From: Candidatus Manganitrophus noduliformans
GTDB lineage: Bacteria; Nitrospirota; Nitrospiria; SBBL01; Manganitrophaceae
Length of the DNA stretch: 64,000 bases
NCBI RefSeq assembly: GCF_012184425.1
Contig: NZ_VTOW01000003.1
Span: 372,001 to 436,000 of the forward strand
Direction of reading: 5' to 3'
Numbering within the stretch: the stretch's first letter is position 1; each line of letters opens with the position of its first letter. The position numbers and the translations under genes were made by a program. The notes beneath the pieces were generated by a model, which ran no database searches, was not told where the DNA came from, and saw nothing but the letters and a program-made list of their open reading frames with translations. This document shows positions 44,421 through 52,380 of this stretch, one piece after another.

Positions 44421-45926
44421 ATGAACAGCCGGCTGACCGTTTCAACCGGATGTCCCTCCTGCGGGGCGCCCCTTGATTTTACGGAGGGGAGTCACGCGAT
44501 TCAATGCGGCCACTGCCGCTCCCGCCTCCTCGTCACCGGTCGAAAACAGCTCCTCAGCTACTTTATCTCCCCCAAGCTTGATGTCCATCGCGCGGTGGCG
44601 AAAGCGCTCCTGGCTCTAAAGGAAGAAGGGGTTGAATGCCGGGTCATCGAGCCGCGTCTCTATTTTATTCCCTATTACCGCCTGACCGGCCACGATTTTC
44701 TCTGGGAGAAATCGGCTCCAAAACCGAAGATCGAGCCGATCGATCTTTCGGCGTTTTCTCCCGACCCTCCGCAGGCCGATCTGACGATGACGCTTCAAGT
44801 GGCCTCCGATTTTCTGGGAGATCTCTGGGAAATCGGAAAGAAAATGTATCGGGGAGAGGATGAACCCCTCTCTGAGCCCGATGAATCGAAACCGACGGGG
44901 CCGATCGAGCGCAAGCAACCGGTTGTGGATCTGCGGCGAAAAGGGGCGGCGCCGGCCTCCGAAGAAGAGGAGATGACATTTCGGGATCGGTATGTTGAAA
45001 AGAATTTTATCGCCTGCGACTTAAAGGGATGGGGATCTTATTCGCTCGGTGTCCGGGCGGCTGTTCTCAGGCTGGAACTGTTCCGGAAAGAGGTCCTGGA
45101 GGCGCAGGGGACGATCGTGGGGGTGACGCTTTCCTCCGAGGAGGCGCTCCGTCAGGGAATGAGGAAGGCCGAACCGGAGAATGTTCTCTATCGCCAGGTT
45201 CTCGGCCGGGTTTTATCGCTGATCTATTTTCCCTTCTGGGTGATCCGGGTGCAACGCCAGGGAGAAGAGCGGTTGGTTTTTCTTGATGCCGTCTCCGAGC
45301 GGGCGGTTCATTCGGATGCCCCGATCTCTCTTCTCGAGTTTTTGGGCCGTCCCGCGTCGGGTGAGGCCGCGACGGTCGGCTTTCGACCCCTCACCTGTCC
45401 GAATTGCGGATGGGACCTTCCGTTTGATCCGGAGGATATTCTCTTCTTTTGCACCTCCTGTGCCCGAGGATGGCAGATCGAGGGGAGCGCCCTTTCCCCG
45501 ATCGATTACCAGGTTGTTTCTCCGCCGGCGGGAGCAGCCGTCTCTCGGTATCTCCCCTTTTGGGTGCTTCAGGCGGAGGGGGAGGGGAATCCTCCCGCCC
45601 GCTTCTTTCTCCCTGCGTTCCGTTATCGCCGCTTGAAGCTCCTCGGCGATTTGGCCAAACGGCTCTCCAAGGCACAGCCTGTCTACACGGTTTCAACGGC
45701 GCCGTTCGTTCCTTCCCAGGGGGGGTGCTACGATTCGGAAGACGCCGCTTCCCTTGCCCGGTTTACCTGGGCTGGAATGCGGGGGACGCAGGAGATGAAA
45801 CCGCCGGAGGAAAAGCCCTTCTTCGTTCGGAGTGCCACGCTGATCTGGTTTCCGTTTCAATTCGAGGGGAATGCCCTGCGCGATCCGTTTACGGGGATGA
45901 GTCTTCCCCAAAATCTTTTCGTCTGA
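44421..45926 (+). CDS. Zinc-ribbon protein of the SPFH cassette, unknown function
   Basis: The 501-residue protein has an N-terminal zinc ribbon (TGCPSCGAPLDF .. QCGHCRSRL) and an internal one (LTCPNCGWDLPF .. FFCTSCARGW). Between and after them are regions with conserved aromatics (FIPYYRLTGHDFLWE, YFPFWVIRVQRQG, RYLPFWVLQAEGEG), which repeat a Y-x-P-F/Y-W/Y pattern. No signal peptide or membrane helix is evident. It follows the SPFH gene by 25 bp and has the same zinc-ribbon character. I do not recognise the family; working with the SPFH protein is inferred from the operon. Confidence 0.75.
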   Translation: MNSRLTVSTGCPSCGAPLDFTEGSHAIQCGHCRSRLLVTGRKQLLSYFISPKLDVHRAVAKALLALKEEGVECRVIEPRLYFIPYYRLTGHDFLWEKSAPKPKIEPIDLSAFSPDPPQADLTMTLQVASDFLGDLWEIGKKMYRGEDEPLSEPDESKPTGPIERKQPVVDLRRKGAAPASEEEEMTFRDRYVEKNFIACDLKGWGSYSLGVRAAVLRLELFRKEVLEAQGTIVGVTLSSEEALRQGMRKAEPENVLYRQVLGRVLSLIYFPFWVIRVQRQGEERLVFLDAVSERAVHSDAPISLLEFLGRPASGEAATVGFRPLTCPNCGWDLPFDPEDILFFCTSCARGWQIEGSALSPIDYQVVSPPAGAAVSRYLPFWVLQAEGEGNPPARFFLPAFRYRRLKLLGDLAKRLSKAQPVYTVSTAPFVPSQGGCYDSEDAASLARFTWAGMRGTQEMKPPEEKPFFVRSATLIWFPFQFEGNALRDPFTGMSLPQNLFV

Positions 45927-45942
45927 TTTCATCCGTCGGGGA

Positions 45943-45971
45943 TTGTCCATCACGGAGCCGAATGATATAAT
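45943..45971 (+). promoter_or_regulatory. Strong promoter of the YdjM-like gene (leaderless-type)
   Basis: TTGTCC, 17 nt and consensus TATAAT, then six nt (CCCGCC) and GTG 45978. With transcription starting about 6-7 nt after the -10, the mRNA begins at the start codon itself. Confidence 0.75.
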
Positions 45972-45977
45972 CCCGCC

Positions 45978-46916
45978 GTGGATCCCGTGACACATACTCT
46001 GGTCGGCGTCGGCATCGCGAACGCTTTTTTTCGGAAGCGGATCGGAAAGGCCGCCGTCCCGATTCTTGCCTTCGCCTCCAATCTTCCCGACATCGACGGC
46101 GCCGTCATGCTGACCGGAGATCCGACCGCCGTCCTGATGCGGCGGACCTTCGGCCACTCCCTCTTTCTCCTTCCAATCTGGATAGTGGCGCTCAGCTTTA
46201 TTTTTCGCCGTTATTATCCGCATCTTCGCTGGAAGACGCTGATCGGTCTGACTTCCATCGGCGCATTGATTCACCTCTTCTTTGATCTGGTGAACTCTTT
46301 CGGCGTGGTCCTTCTCTGGCCGTTCAGCGATTGGCGGCCGGAGCTTGGAATTATCTTCATCATCGATCTGATCCTGACCGGATTGCTCGCCGCCCCTTTA
46401 TTCCTCTCCCGGATTCCATCGATGCGGGAGTCGCTTGTTCCCCTGTCGCGCGGAGCGGTCGCCCTGGTGGCGGTGTATGTTCTTCTTTGCGTCTTCAGCA
46501 GGACGCAGGCCGAGCAGCTCTTGGAAGAGGGATCGACACAGCCGGCCGATTTCAGCTATGTCTTCCCGGAGCCGCTCGGGCCCCATCGGTGGCGCGGGGT
46601 GTGGCGGGAGGGGGATCTCTACCGGGTCTATTTGCTTCACCTCTTCTCCGGGGAAAAGGAGGAGCGCGATCAGGTAATCACTGAGATCGGCGACCCGCGG
46701 GTCGAGAAAGCTCGGGCCACCCCGTTGGCCCGCCGGATTGAGTGGTTCTTCAAGGCGCCGGTCTGGCAAATAGATGAAACGGCGGAGGGAGGGTCCGCAG
46801 ATGCGCCGGCCGACGTTTCGGTTTATGATTTGAGGTTTAGAACATTGGTGGTGGAGCGTTCCGTTCCGTTCGTCTACCGGTTTAGAGTCGATGACGAGGC
46901 GCGGGCCGCCGACTGA
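45978..46916 (+). CDS. YdjM-like membrane-bound metal-dependent hydrolase (DUF457/LexA-binding family)
   Basis: The 312 residues start DPVTHTLVGVGIANA, the conserved start of this family, so GTG 45978 is secure. Typical features are NLPDIDGAVMLTG and GHSLFLLPI with the His/Asp metal residues, and HLFFDLVNSFG, with about five membrane helices across residues 20-165. The C-terminal 130 residues are soluble. Function is poorly known; the family is named for YdjM, a LexA-controlled inner-membrane protein of E. coli. Confidence 0.85.
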   Translation: MDPVTHTLVGVGIANAFFRKRIGKAAVPILAFASNLPDIDGAVMLTGDPTAVLMRRTFGHSLFLLPIWIVALSFIFRRYYPHLRWKTLIGLTSIGALIHLFFDLVNSFGVVLLWPFSDWRPELGIIFIIDLILTGLLAAPLFLSRIPSMRESLVPLSRGAVALVAVYVLLCVFSRTQAEQLLEEGSTQPADFSYVFPEPLGPHRWRGVWREGDLYRVYLLHLFSGEKEERDQVITEIGDPRVEKARATPLARRIEWFFKAPVWQIDETAEGGSADAPADVSVYDLRFRTLVVERSVPFVYRFRVDDEARAAD

Positions 46917-46921
46917 GTCGG

Positions 46922-47815
46922 TCAGGGGCCGCTGAGACAGCAGGTCCGGTTTCGGCCTTCCTGTTTTGCCCGGTAGAGGGCTTTGTCGGCGCGGGCGATC
47001 AGCGGTTCAATCGTTTGATCGGCGTCGATTCGTTCGGTGACCCCGATGCTGATCGTGACCGGAAGCCGCTGTCCTTCGAAGAGGAATGGATGATTTTCGA
47101 TCCGGTTCCGAATCCGCTCGGCTGCAATCGGAGCCTCTTTCAATCCGGTGTGGGGGAGAATCAGGCCGAATTCTTCGCCGCCCCATCGGGCGAAAAGATC
47201 GGTCGGACGGATCGTCGGTTTAATCAGATTTGCGAACTCCTTTAAAACAGCGTCGCCCGCAGGGTGCCCCCACTGGTCGTTGATCCTTTTGAAAAAATCG
47301 AGATCGATCATGGCGACAGAGAGGGGCTCGCCGAGATCCTTGCAGCGCAGGAGGATCTTCTCCAGACAAGTATAGAAGGTCTGTTTATTGAACAGCCCCG
47401 TCAGCGCGTCGCACTTGGCCCGCTCGGAGAGCTCATCCAGATAAAACTGCTCCACATTGTTCGGCCCTAGGTACTTCAACGTCGCATTTCCGGTCCGGAT
47501 CAGATCGCCATCCTTTAACTCGATCTCCAGAATTTTGTGGTCGTTGATATAGGTCCCGTTTTTACTTCCCAGATCACGAAGAAAGAGGCGGCCCCCCTTT
47601 GAGAGGATCTCGGCATGTTTGCGCGACATTGAATCGTCATTAATCCAGACCTCCGCTTCCCGATGGCGGCCGAGGATGGTCCGCTCTTTGGTGAGCGGGA
47701 ACTTTTCCCCGAGGGATGGGCCGGCGACGACCACCAGACAGGGGAAATGGAAATGAACCCGGTCGAGCCGCCTTCTCTCTATTTTGACGGTATGTGTTTT
47801 TGTCTCATCTTCCAT
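46922..47815 (-). CDS. FHA-GGDEF diguanylate cyclase
   Basis: Residues 25-115 form an FHA domain (KERTILGRHREAEVWINDD, SMSRKHAEI, FLRDLGSKNGTYIND) that binds phosphothreonine. A GGDEF domain follows (about 130-290) with an intact active-site GGEEF in RWGGEEFGLIL, so it should make cyclic di-GMP. Start ATG 47815 has GGGGAG upstream. There is no membrane segment. The gene ends 5 bp from the convergent YdjM-like gene. FHA control suggests a Ser/Thr kinase upstream, none of which is in the window. Confidence 0.93.
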   Translation of the reverse strand: MEDETKTHTVKIERRRLDRVHFHFPCLVVVAGPSLGEKFPLTKERTILGRHREAEVWINDDSMSRKHAEILSKGGRLFLRDLGSKNGTYINDHKILEIELKDGDLIRTGNATLKYLGPNNVEQFYLDELSERAKCDALTGLFNKQTFYTCLEKILLRCKDLGEPLSVAMIDLDFFKRINDQWGHPAGDAVLKEFANLIKPTIRPTDLFARWGGEEFGLILPHTGLKEAPIAAERIRNRIENHPFLFEGQRLPVTISIGVTERIDADQTIEPLIARADKALYRAKQEGRNRTCCLSGP

Positions 47816-47854
47816 CGACACTCCCCAAGCGATCCTCATCGGAAAATCGTTTTA

Positions 47855-47882
47855 AGATTACCAGCTTTTGTCCCGCTGTCAA
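47855..47882 (-). promoter_or_regulatory. Promoter of the FHA-GGDEF gene
   Basis: Consensus TTGACA, 16 nt and TAATCT on the - strand, about 40 nt before the start codon. Confidence 0.7.
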
Positions 47883-47910
47883 TCCGGCAGCTATCATCTA
47901 CTCGAATGAA

Positions 47911-47939
47911 TTGACGCTCCTTTCAGCCGATGTTAGCCT
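47911..47939 (+). promoter_or_regulatory. Putative promoter of the secreted-protein gene
   Basis: TTGACG, 17 nt and TAGCCT; good -35, weak -10. It lies 45 nt before the start codon and diverges from the FHA-GGDEF promoter. Confidence 0.4.
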
Positions 47940-47984
47940 GAGCTTAATAGACAACAAGAAACCCGAAATGAAAGGAGGACATTG

Positions 47985-48608
47985 ATGCGATATAAATTGT
48001 ACGGTGCAGTTGTTCTCGGCCTATTTCTCCTGGCCGGAATTTCATTTGTGTCGGCGCAGGAAGGTACGACGGAAGATAAAGGAGGGCTGGTCCCAAAACT
48101 TTCAGAGAGTGATCAGATCCGGCTTGCGATGAGCGCCGGTCCCGATCGGATTGCAAAAAATGCCGCCATCGTGGCGCTTGACCAAAATGGAACCCTCATG
48201 ACGGTCAAAGAGGGGACGAACCAATTCACCTGTTTGGCCGATCTTCCGGGCACCCCTAAGGCCGATCCGGTCTGCGCCGATCCGAATGCGATGCAATTTT
48301 TAACGTCGCTTCTGAAGGGGGAGCCGCAGCCGGCAAACAAAGCGCCCGGGATTGCCTACATGGGCAATGGAGGACAACATTGGAACAAGGACGGAAAGAT
48401 CCTGCTGCAAGAAGAGGAGGGGGCCAAATTGGTGAATGAGCCGCCCCATTGGATGCTCCTCTGGCCGTTCGATGCGGAGACGACCGGTCTTCCGACGGGT
48501 GAAAACCCGGGGGGCGTTTACATCATGTGGGAGGGGACGCCGTACGCCCACTTGATGATTTATCAAGACCCGAATAAAATACCCGCCGTTCCCAGCGGCA
48601 CCGGATAG
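47985..48608 (+). CDS. Secreted protein of unknown function
   Basis: Start ATG 47985 follows AAAGGAGGACATTG. A Sec signal peptide (LYGAVVLGLFLLAGISFVSA) is cleaved before Gln-Glu. The mature 180 residues (LAMSAGPDRIAKNAAIVALD, LMTVKEGTNQFTCLADLPGT, CADPNAMQFL, EPPHWMLLWPFDAETTGLPT, GVYIMWEGTPYAHLMIYQDP) have two Cys likely disulfide-bonded. It looks like a conserved periplasmic family seen in environmental bacteria, but I cannot name it. No binding motif is evident. Confidence 0.75.
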   Translation: MRYKLYGAVVLGLFLLAGISFVSAQEGTTEDKGGLVPKLSESDQIRLAMSAGPDRIAKNAAIVALDQNGTLMTVKEGTNQFTCLADLPGTPKADPVCADPNAMQFLTSLLKGEPQPANKAPGIAYMGNGGQHWNKDGKILLQEEEGAKLVNEPPHWMLLWPFDAETTGLPTGENPGGVYIMWEGTPYAHLMIYQDPNKIPAVPSGTG

Positions 48609-48613
48609 TGAGT

Positions 48614-48640
48614 GCAGGCGCCGGGTTTGCGTGCTTTTTT
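48614..48640 (+). terminator. Weak intrinsic terminator after the secreted-protein gene
   Basis: GCAGGC and GCGTGC pair with one mismatch around a 9-nt loop and are followed by T6. Confidence 0.45.
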
Positions 48641-48695
48641 ATATTTTGAGCGGAAGCGAAGTCTCTCTCGTTATTTCGGAAAAGGATACGAACGG

Positions 48696-48722
48696 GGATG
48701 CTTCGCTACGCTCAGCATGACA
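48696..48722. repeat. Dispersed-repeat-like imperfect palindrome
   Basis: GGATGCTTCGCTACGCTCAGCATGAC has 5-bp arms ATGCT/AGCAT. Short elements of this form recur between genes in many bacterial genomes; only one copy is visible here, so the identity as a repeat is inference. Confidence 0.35.
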
Positions 48723-48750
48723 AGATGATTAATAACGTGACAAGTGACAC

Positions 48751-49980
48751 TTAGAGATACCGCCGAACCCCATCGGGCCGCCAGGCGGGGGAGAGGACCC
48801 CTTTATGGTTCTGTCGCTCGATCAGGCTGCCCCAGGTGAGGGTCCATTCGCCGAAGCGCTCGTTGACCCGATCGAGCGCTTCATAGAGTTGTTCCGATTT
48901 ATTCACCTCCGGGAAGAGGGAAGTTTGCGTTCCCCTGGGTACCAGGTCGGCCATGCTCACGCCGACCAAACGAATCGGTTGAGGAAGGGAGATCGATTCG
49001 AAAAGGGCTTGCGCGGCCTCATAGATCTTCCGGCTCTCCCAGGCGGGGGAGGGGAGGCGGCGCTGATGGGTGTGGGTGGTGAAGTCGCGATTCCGGAGGG
49101 TCAAGCCGACCACCCGCCCGGCCCAGCCGCCCCGCCTCAGCCGGCGGCCGACCTTTTCCGAGAGTTGTAGCAGGAAAATTGAAAGCTGCGTCCGATCCGA
49201 GATATCTTGCGCAAGGGTCATCGAGTGGCCGATCGATTTCGGATCGGCCCGGATCTCTTCCGGCACCACCTCTCCCGGATCTTCCCCTCGCCCCATCATT
49301 GAAAGCCGCTCCCCCCAGATGCCGAAGGCCCCCCTTAACGTCGAGACCGGCATCCGGCCCAGCTCCCCGCACATTTTGATTCCCATGGAGTTCAACTTTA
49401 ACTTTAATTTCGGGCCGATTCCGCAAAGCGCTTCGATCGGAATCTCTTCGAGAAGTGCCGGAATGAGAGCTGGTTTCAGAAGGGTCAGGCCGTTCGGTTT
49501 CTGAAGCCCGGAAGCGAGCTTGGCCATCAGCTTATTGGGAGCGATTCCGACGGAGCAGGCGAGCCCAAGCTCTTTCTGAATCTCCGCTTTGATCAACCGG
49601 CCGATCCGCTCCGCCCCCTTGAAGAGGGAGAGAGAGCCGGTGATGTCGAGAAAGGCTTCATCGATCGAGAAGACCTCCACCTCCGGCGTGTACCGCCGGA
49701 GGATTTCCATAATCCGATTGCAGGCGGCGACATAGGCGGCGTTATTCGCCGGGACGCGAATCAGGTGAGGGCACTTCCGATACGCCTCCGGAACCCGCAT
49801 CCCGGTCCGGACGCCGAAGGCCCGCGCTTCATACGAAGCGGTGAGAATTACCGTCCGCTCCCCCGCGCCGGTCACCGCAATCGGCTTCCCGCGAAGCGCC
49901 GGATTGCGCGCCTGCTCGACCGAGGCGAAGAAGGCGTCCATATCGACGTGAAGGATGGTGCAGGGAGCGGATGGATCCAT
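48751..49980 (-). CDS. dinB: DinB, DNA polymerase IV
   Basis: This Y-family translesion polymerase has the catalytic residues in LHVDMDAFFASVEQ and VFSIDEAFLDITG, the helix-hairpin-helix ALCGIGPKLKLKLNSMG and a little-finger domain. A beta-clamp-binding motif QTSLF is seen near residue 370. The start ATG 49980 puts LHVDMDAFF near residue 10 as in other DinB; the upstream frame is not conserved. Length is 409 residues. No LexA box was evident to me upstream. Confidence 0.95.
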   Translation of the reverse strand: MDPSAPCTILHVDMDAFFASVEQARNPALRGKPIAVTGAGERTVILTASYEARAFGVRTGMRVPEAYRKCPHLIRVPANNAAYVAACNRIMEILRRYTPEVEVFSIDEAFLDITGSLSLFKGAERIGRLIKAEIQKELGLACSVGIAPNKLMAKLASGLQKPNGLTLLKPALIPALLEEIPIEALCGIGPKLKLKLNSMGIKMCGELGRMPVSTLRGAFGIWGERLSMMGRGEDPGEVVPEEIRADPKSIGHSMTLAQDISDRTQLSIFLLQLSEKVGRRLRRGGWAGRVVGLTLRNRDFTTHTHQRRLPSPAWESRKIYEAAQALFESISLPQPIRLVGVSMADLVPRGTQTSLFPEVNKSEQLYEALDRVNERFGEWTLTWGSLIERQNHKGVLSPAWRPDGVRRYL

Positions 49981-50114
49981 GGGGTTATCTCGGGTTGGAA
50001 TGCTTGAGGAAAGGATAATGAAGTGGGGAAGGGAAGTCAATCGATCAGGTTTCCAATGGTCCGTAGGTTCTGCGCATCCTATCGGATGATGCCCTACCTG
50101 TCACTACTTCCATT

Positions 50115-50143
50115 TTGACCATTAATATATCCTCGGGTATACT
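50115..50143 (+). promoter_or_regulatory. Strong promoter of the GT2 glycosyltransferase gene (leaderless-type)
   Basis: TTGACC, 17 nt and TATACT, then six nt (CCCATT) and GTG 50150/ATG 50153. No ribosome binding site. Confidence 0.75.
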
Positions 50144-50152
50144 CCCATTGTG

Positions 50153-50941
50153 ATGAAGCTCTCCGTGATCATCCCTGTCTATAATGAGGAATCAACCGTC
50201 GGCGCAGTGATCGAACAGGTCTTGTCGGTTGAACTCTCCGGCGTCGAAAAGGAAGTGATTGTCGTTGACGACGGCTCCACCGATGGGACGGCGGAAGTCT
50301 TAAAGCACGAGCAGTCGGAGCACGCCGACATCGTCACGGTCTGCAGCTCGCAAAAAAACTTTGGGAAGGGGAGGGCGGTCCGAATCGGCCTGAAATATGT
50401 CACCGGGGAGATTGTTCTCATCCAAGACGCCGATCTGGAACTCGACCCCAAGGAGTACGGCGTCCTCCTCGTCCCGATCCTCTCCGGCCAAGCCTCGGTG
50501 GTCTACGGCTCCCGCTTTCTCAATTCCGCCAATCGAATTCCCTGGAAAAGCCGTCTGGCCCAGCGGATTCTCACCCCTCTGATCCGCCTTCTCTACAACG
50601 CCCGCCTGACCGATGAAGCGACCGCTTATAAGCTCTTTAAGGCCGACATCCTGAAAAGTCTCGACCTCCGGTGCACCGGTTTTGAGTTCTGCCCGGAAGT
50701 GACCGCCAAGCTCTTGAAGCGGGGTTATCGGATCAGAGAGGTTCCGATCTCCTATCAGCCGCGAACCGATGCCGAAGGAAAAAAACTCCGGTTCGTTCGG
50801 GACGGGATGATTGCGCTCTATACGCTCATTAAATATCGCTTTACCCGTGAGCAAGCGATGAGATCAAAAATTGATTTCTCAGCGGTCGAAGCGGGTGGGA
50901 AGATTCCCTTCAGGAAATCTCATAGGGAAAGGTCACCGTAA
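50153..50941 (+). CDS. GT2 family glycosyltransferase (dolichyl-phosphate mannose synthase-like)
   Basis: The GT-A fold shows in KLSVIIPVYNEESTVGAVIE, VVDDGSTDGTAEVL, GKGRAVRIGLKYVTGEIVLI and the metal-binding QDADLELDP. The 262-residue protein lacks membrane helices, so it transfers to a lipid-linked or soluble acceptor at the cytoplasmic face. GTG at 50150 is an alternative start one codon earlier. Its 3' end overlaps the convergent kinase by 32 bp. The donor sugar cannot be read from sequence. Confidence 0.92.
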   Translation: MKLSVIIPVYNEESTVGAVIEQVLSVELSGVEKEVIVVDDGSTDGTAEVLKHEQSEHADIVTVCSSQKNFGKGRAVRIGLKYVTGEIVLIQDADLELDPKEYGVLLVPILSGQASVVYGSRFLNSANRIPWKSRLAQRILTPLIRLLYNARLTDEATAYKLFKADILKSLDLRCTGFEFCPEVTAKLLKRGYRIREVPISYQPRTDAEGKKLRFVRDGMIALYTLIKYRFTREQAMRSKIDFSAVEAGGKIPFRKSHRERSP

Positions 50942-52109
50942 ACGTGGAGCCTGTTTCCGGCTCACTCTTTACATCAATCGTTCCTTTTAAAACATCGACA
51001 AACTTCTTCACGATCGGCAGTCCCAATCCGACCCCTTCTTTCTCTGCCGGCCGGCCTGACTGGTAGAACGGCTCGAAGATGTGGGATAGATCTTCTTTGG
51101 AAATACCGTAACCGGTATCTTTAATTTCGACCGAGACCTTCTTTGCCTCGGGGTTGTGGATAATGCGGACGGTAATGGAGCCCTTTTCGGTAAACTTCAT
51201 TGCATTTGTAATGAGATTGACGAAGATCTGGCGAAGTTTTACACGATCAGAATAGATCTTCGGCCCGGTGGGGTCATCGATCAGGCTGACCTTCAACCCT
51301 TTCTCCTCCCATAAAGCTTTGTGGTCCTCTAAAACTTGTTGGACGACTTCCGAAATTGAAGTCTCCGTCACCTCTGCGCGGAGGTCGGTTTGTCCGGCTT
51401 CAATTTTATTGAGGTCAAGAATTTGATTGATCAGGTCGAGTAGGTTGGTGGCATTTCTGTAAATGTGTCCGTAAATCTCCCGTTGCTTCTCGGCCTCTCT
51501 AATCCTTCCTTCTTCTTTTAAAAGACTGGCATACCCGAGGATGGCGTTGAGGGCGTTTCGTATCTCATGGGAAGCGATAGAGAGAAAGTAGCTCTTCACC
51601 CGGTTTGCTTCTTCCAGTTGATTCGTTTTCTGTTTTAGTTTTTCTTCCGTTTCTTTGAGGTAAGTGATATCGACCGAAAGGCCGCGATAGACAATCTTAC
51701 CCTTATTACGGGCAGCGTGGATCCCCGTATGAAACCAAACGACACGCCCATCCGCTGCAACGAACCGATGATCGGAGTGTTCGTCCTCTCCATCCAACGC
51801 TTTCTGAAATTTAGCCATGACCCGATCCCGGTCCTCCGGGTGAAGGTGTTTCTCCCAGAAATCAGGCTCGCACCATTCATCGAGAGAATAGCCGACCATC
51901 TGCTCGGCCCTCCGGCTCACCATGCAGAACCGGAACGCTTCATTGGCTTCCCAGACGATGCCGTGGTCGATCCCTTCCGCCAGGTCCCGATATCGCTCCG
52001 CCGCAACCGCCGCATCTTCCTCTTGCGCCTGTTGACCTGCGGAGGGCTGTGTGCTTTGATTATTTTTTTCTTTATTCATAATTCTTAATTCAAGGGGTAA
52101 CATTTTCAT
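50910..52109 (-). CDS. PAS-domain histidine kinase
   Basis: A PAS domain (about 45-165; GIVWEANEAFRFCMVSRRAEQ, VGYSLDEW, GRVVWFHTG) is joined by a coiled coil to HisKA with the phospho-His in FLSIASHEIRNALNAILGY and an ATPase (LINLVTNAM-like segment FVNLITNAMKFTEKGS, DTGYGISKEDL, GVGLGLPIVKKF). The 399 residues lack membrane helices. The start is uncertain: ATG 52109, 52103 or 52079, none with a clear ribosome binding site. It has no adjacent regulator, so its partner is elsewhere. Confidence 0.9.
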   Translation of the reverse strand: MKMLPLELRIMNKEKNNQSTQPSAGQQAQEEDAAVAAERYRDLAEGIDHGIVWEANEAFRFCMVSRRAEQMVGYSLDEWCEPDFWEKHLHPEDRDRVMAKFQKALDGEDEHSDHRFVAADGRVVWFHTGIHAARNKGKIVYRGLSVDITYLKETEEKLKQKTNQLEEANRVKSYFLSIASHEIRNALNAILGYASLLKEEGRIREAEKQREIYGHIYRNATNLLDLINQILDLNKIEAGQTDLRAEVTETSISEVVQQVLEDHKALWEEKGLKVSLIDDPTGPKIYSDRVKLRQIFVNLITNAMKFTEKGSITVRIIHNPEAKKVSVEIKDTGYGISKEDLSHIFEPFYQSGRPAEKEGVGLGLPIVKKFVDVLKGTIDVKSEPETGSTFTVTFPYEIS

Positions 52110-52259
52110 GCAGTGAAGTCAACCCGATGGGTTCCTTACTAAGATGGATCGAAATTCCAAAAAGGTGAGGCGCTGGCTCAGACGGGTCTATCAGCGGTTT
52201 GCAGCTCGACCCGGACGGTTCTAAACAGCAAATTCTGCTGGCATCTCGTTCCCGTAACC

Positions 52260-52268
52260 TGGTATACT
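52260..52268 (+). promoter_or_regulatory. Extended -10 promoter for the radical SAM gene
   Basis: TGGTATACT is a TGn-extended -10 element about 112 nt before the start codon. No -35 is recognisable. The 271-bp gap upstream of 52381 holds no convincing gene: a 61-codon open frame at 52199-52384 has no family resemblance. Confidence 0.45.
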
Positions 52269-52380
52269 CTTCCCTGCCAGCCCAAATTTCCTGCCTGCGT
52301 TGGCTTCCACATCCCCGGTGCCTTTGTTTCTACCAGGGAGCACCTGCCCAAAGAAATGACTTTTCGCCTAAGGAGGCCGT

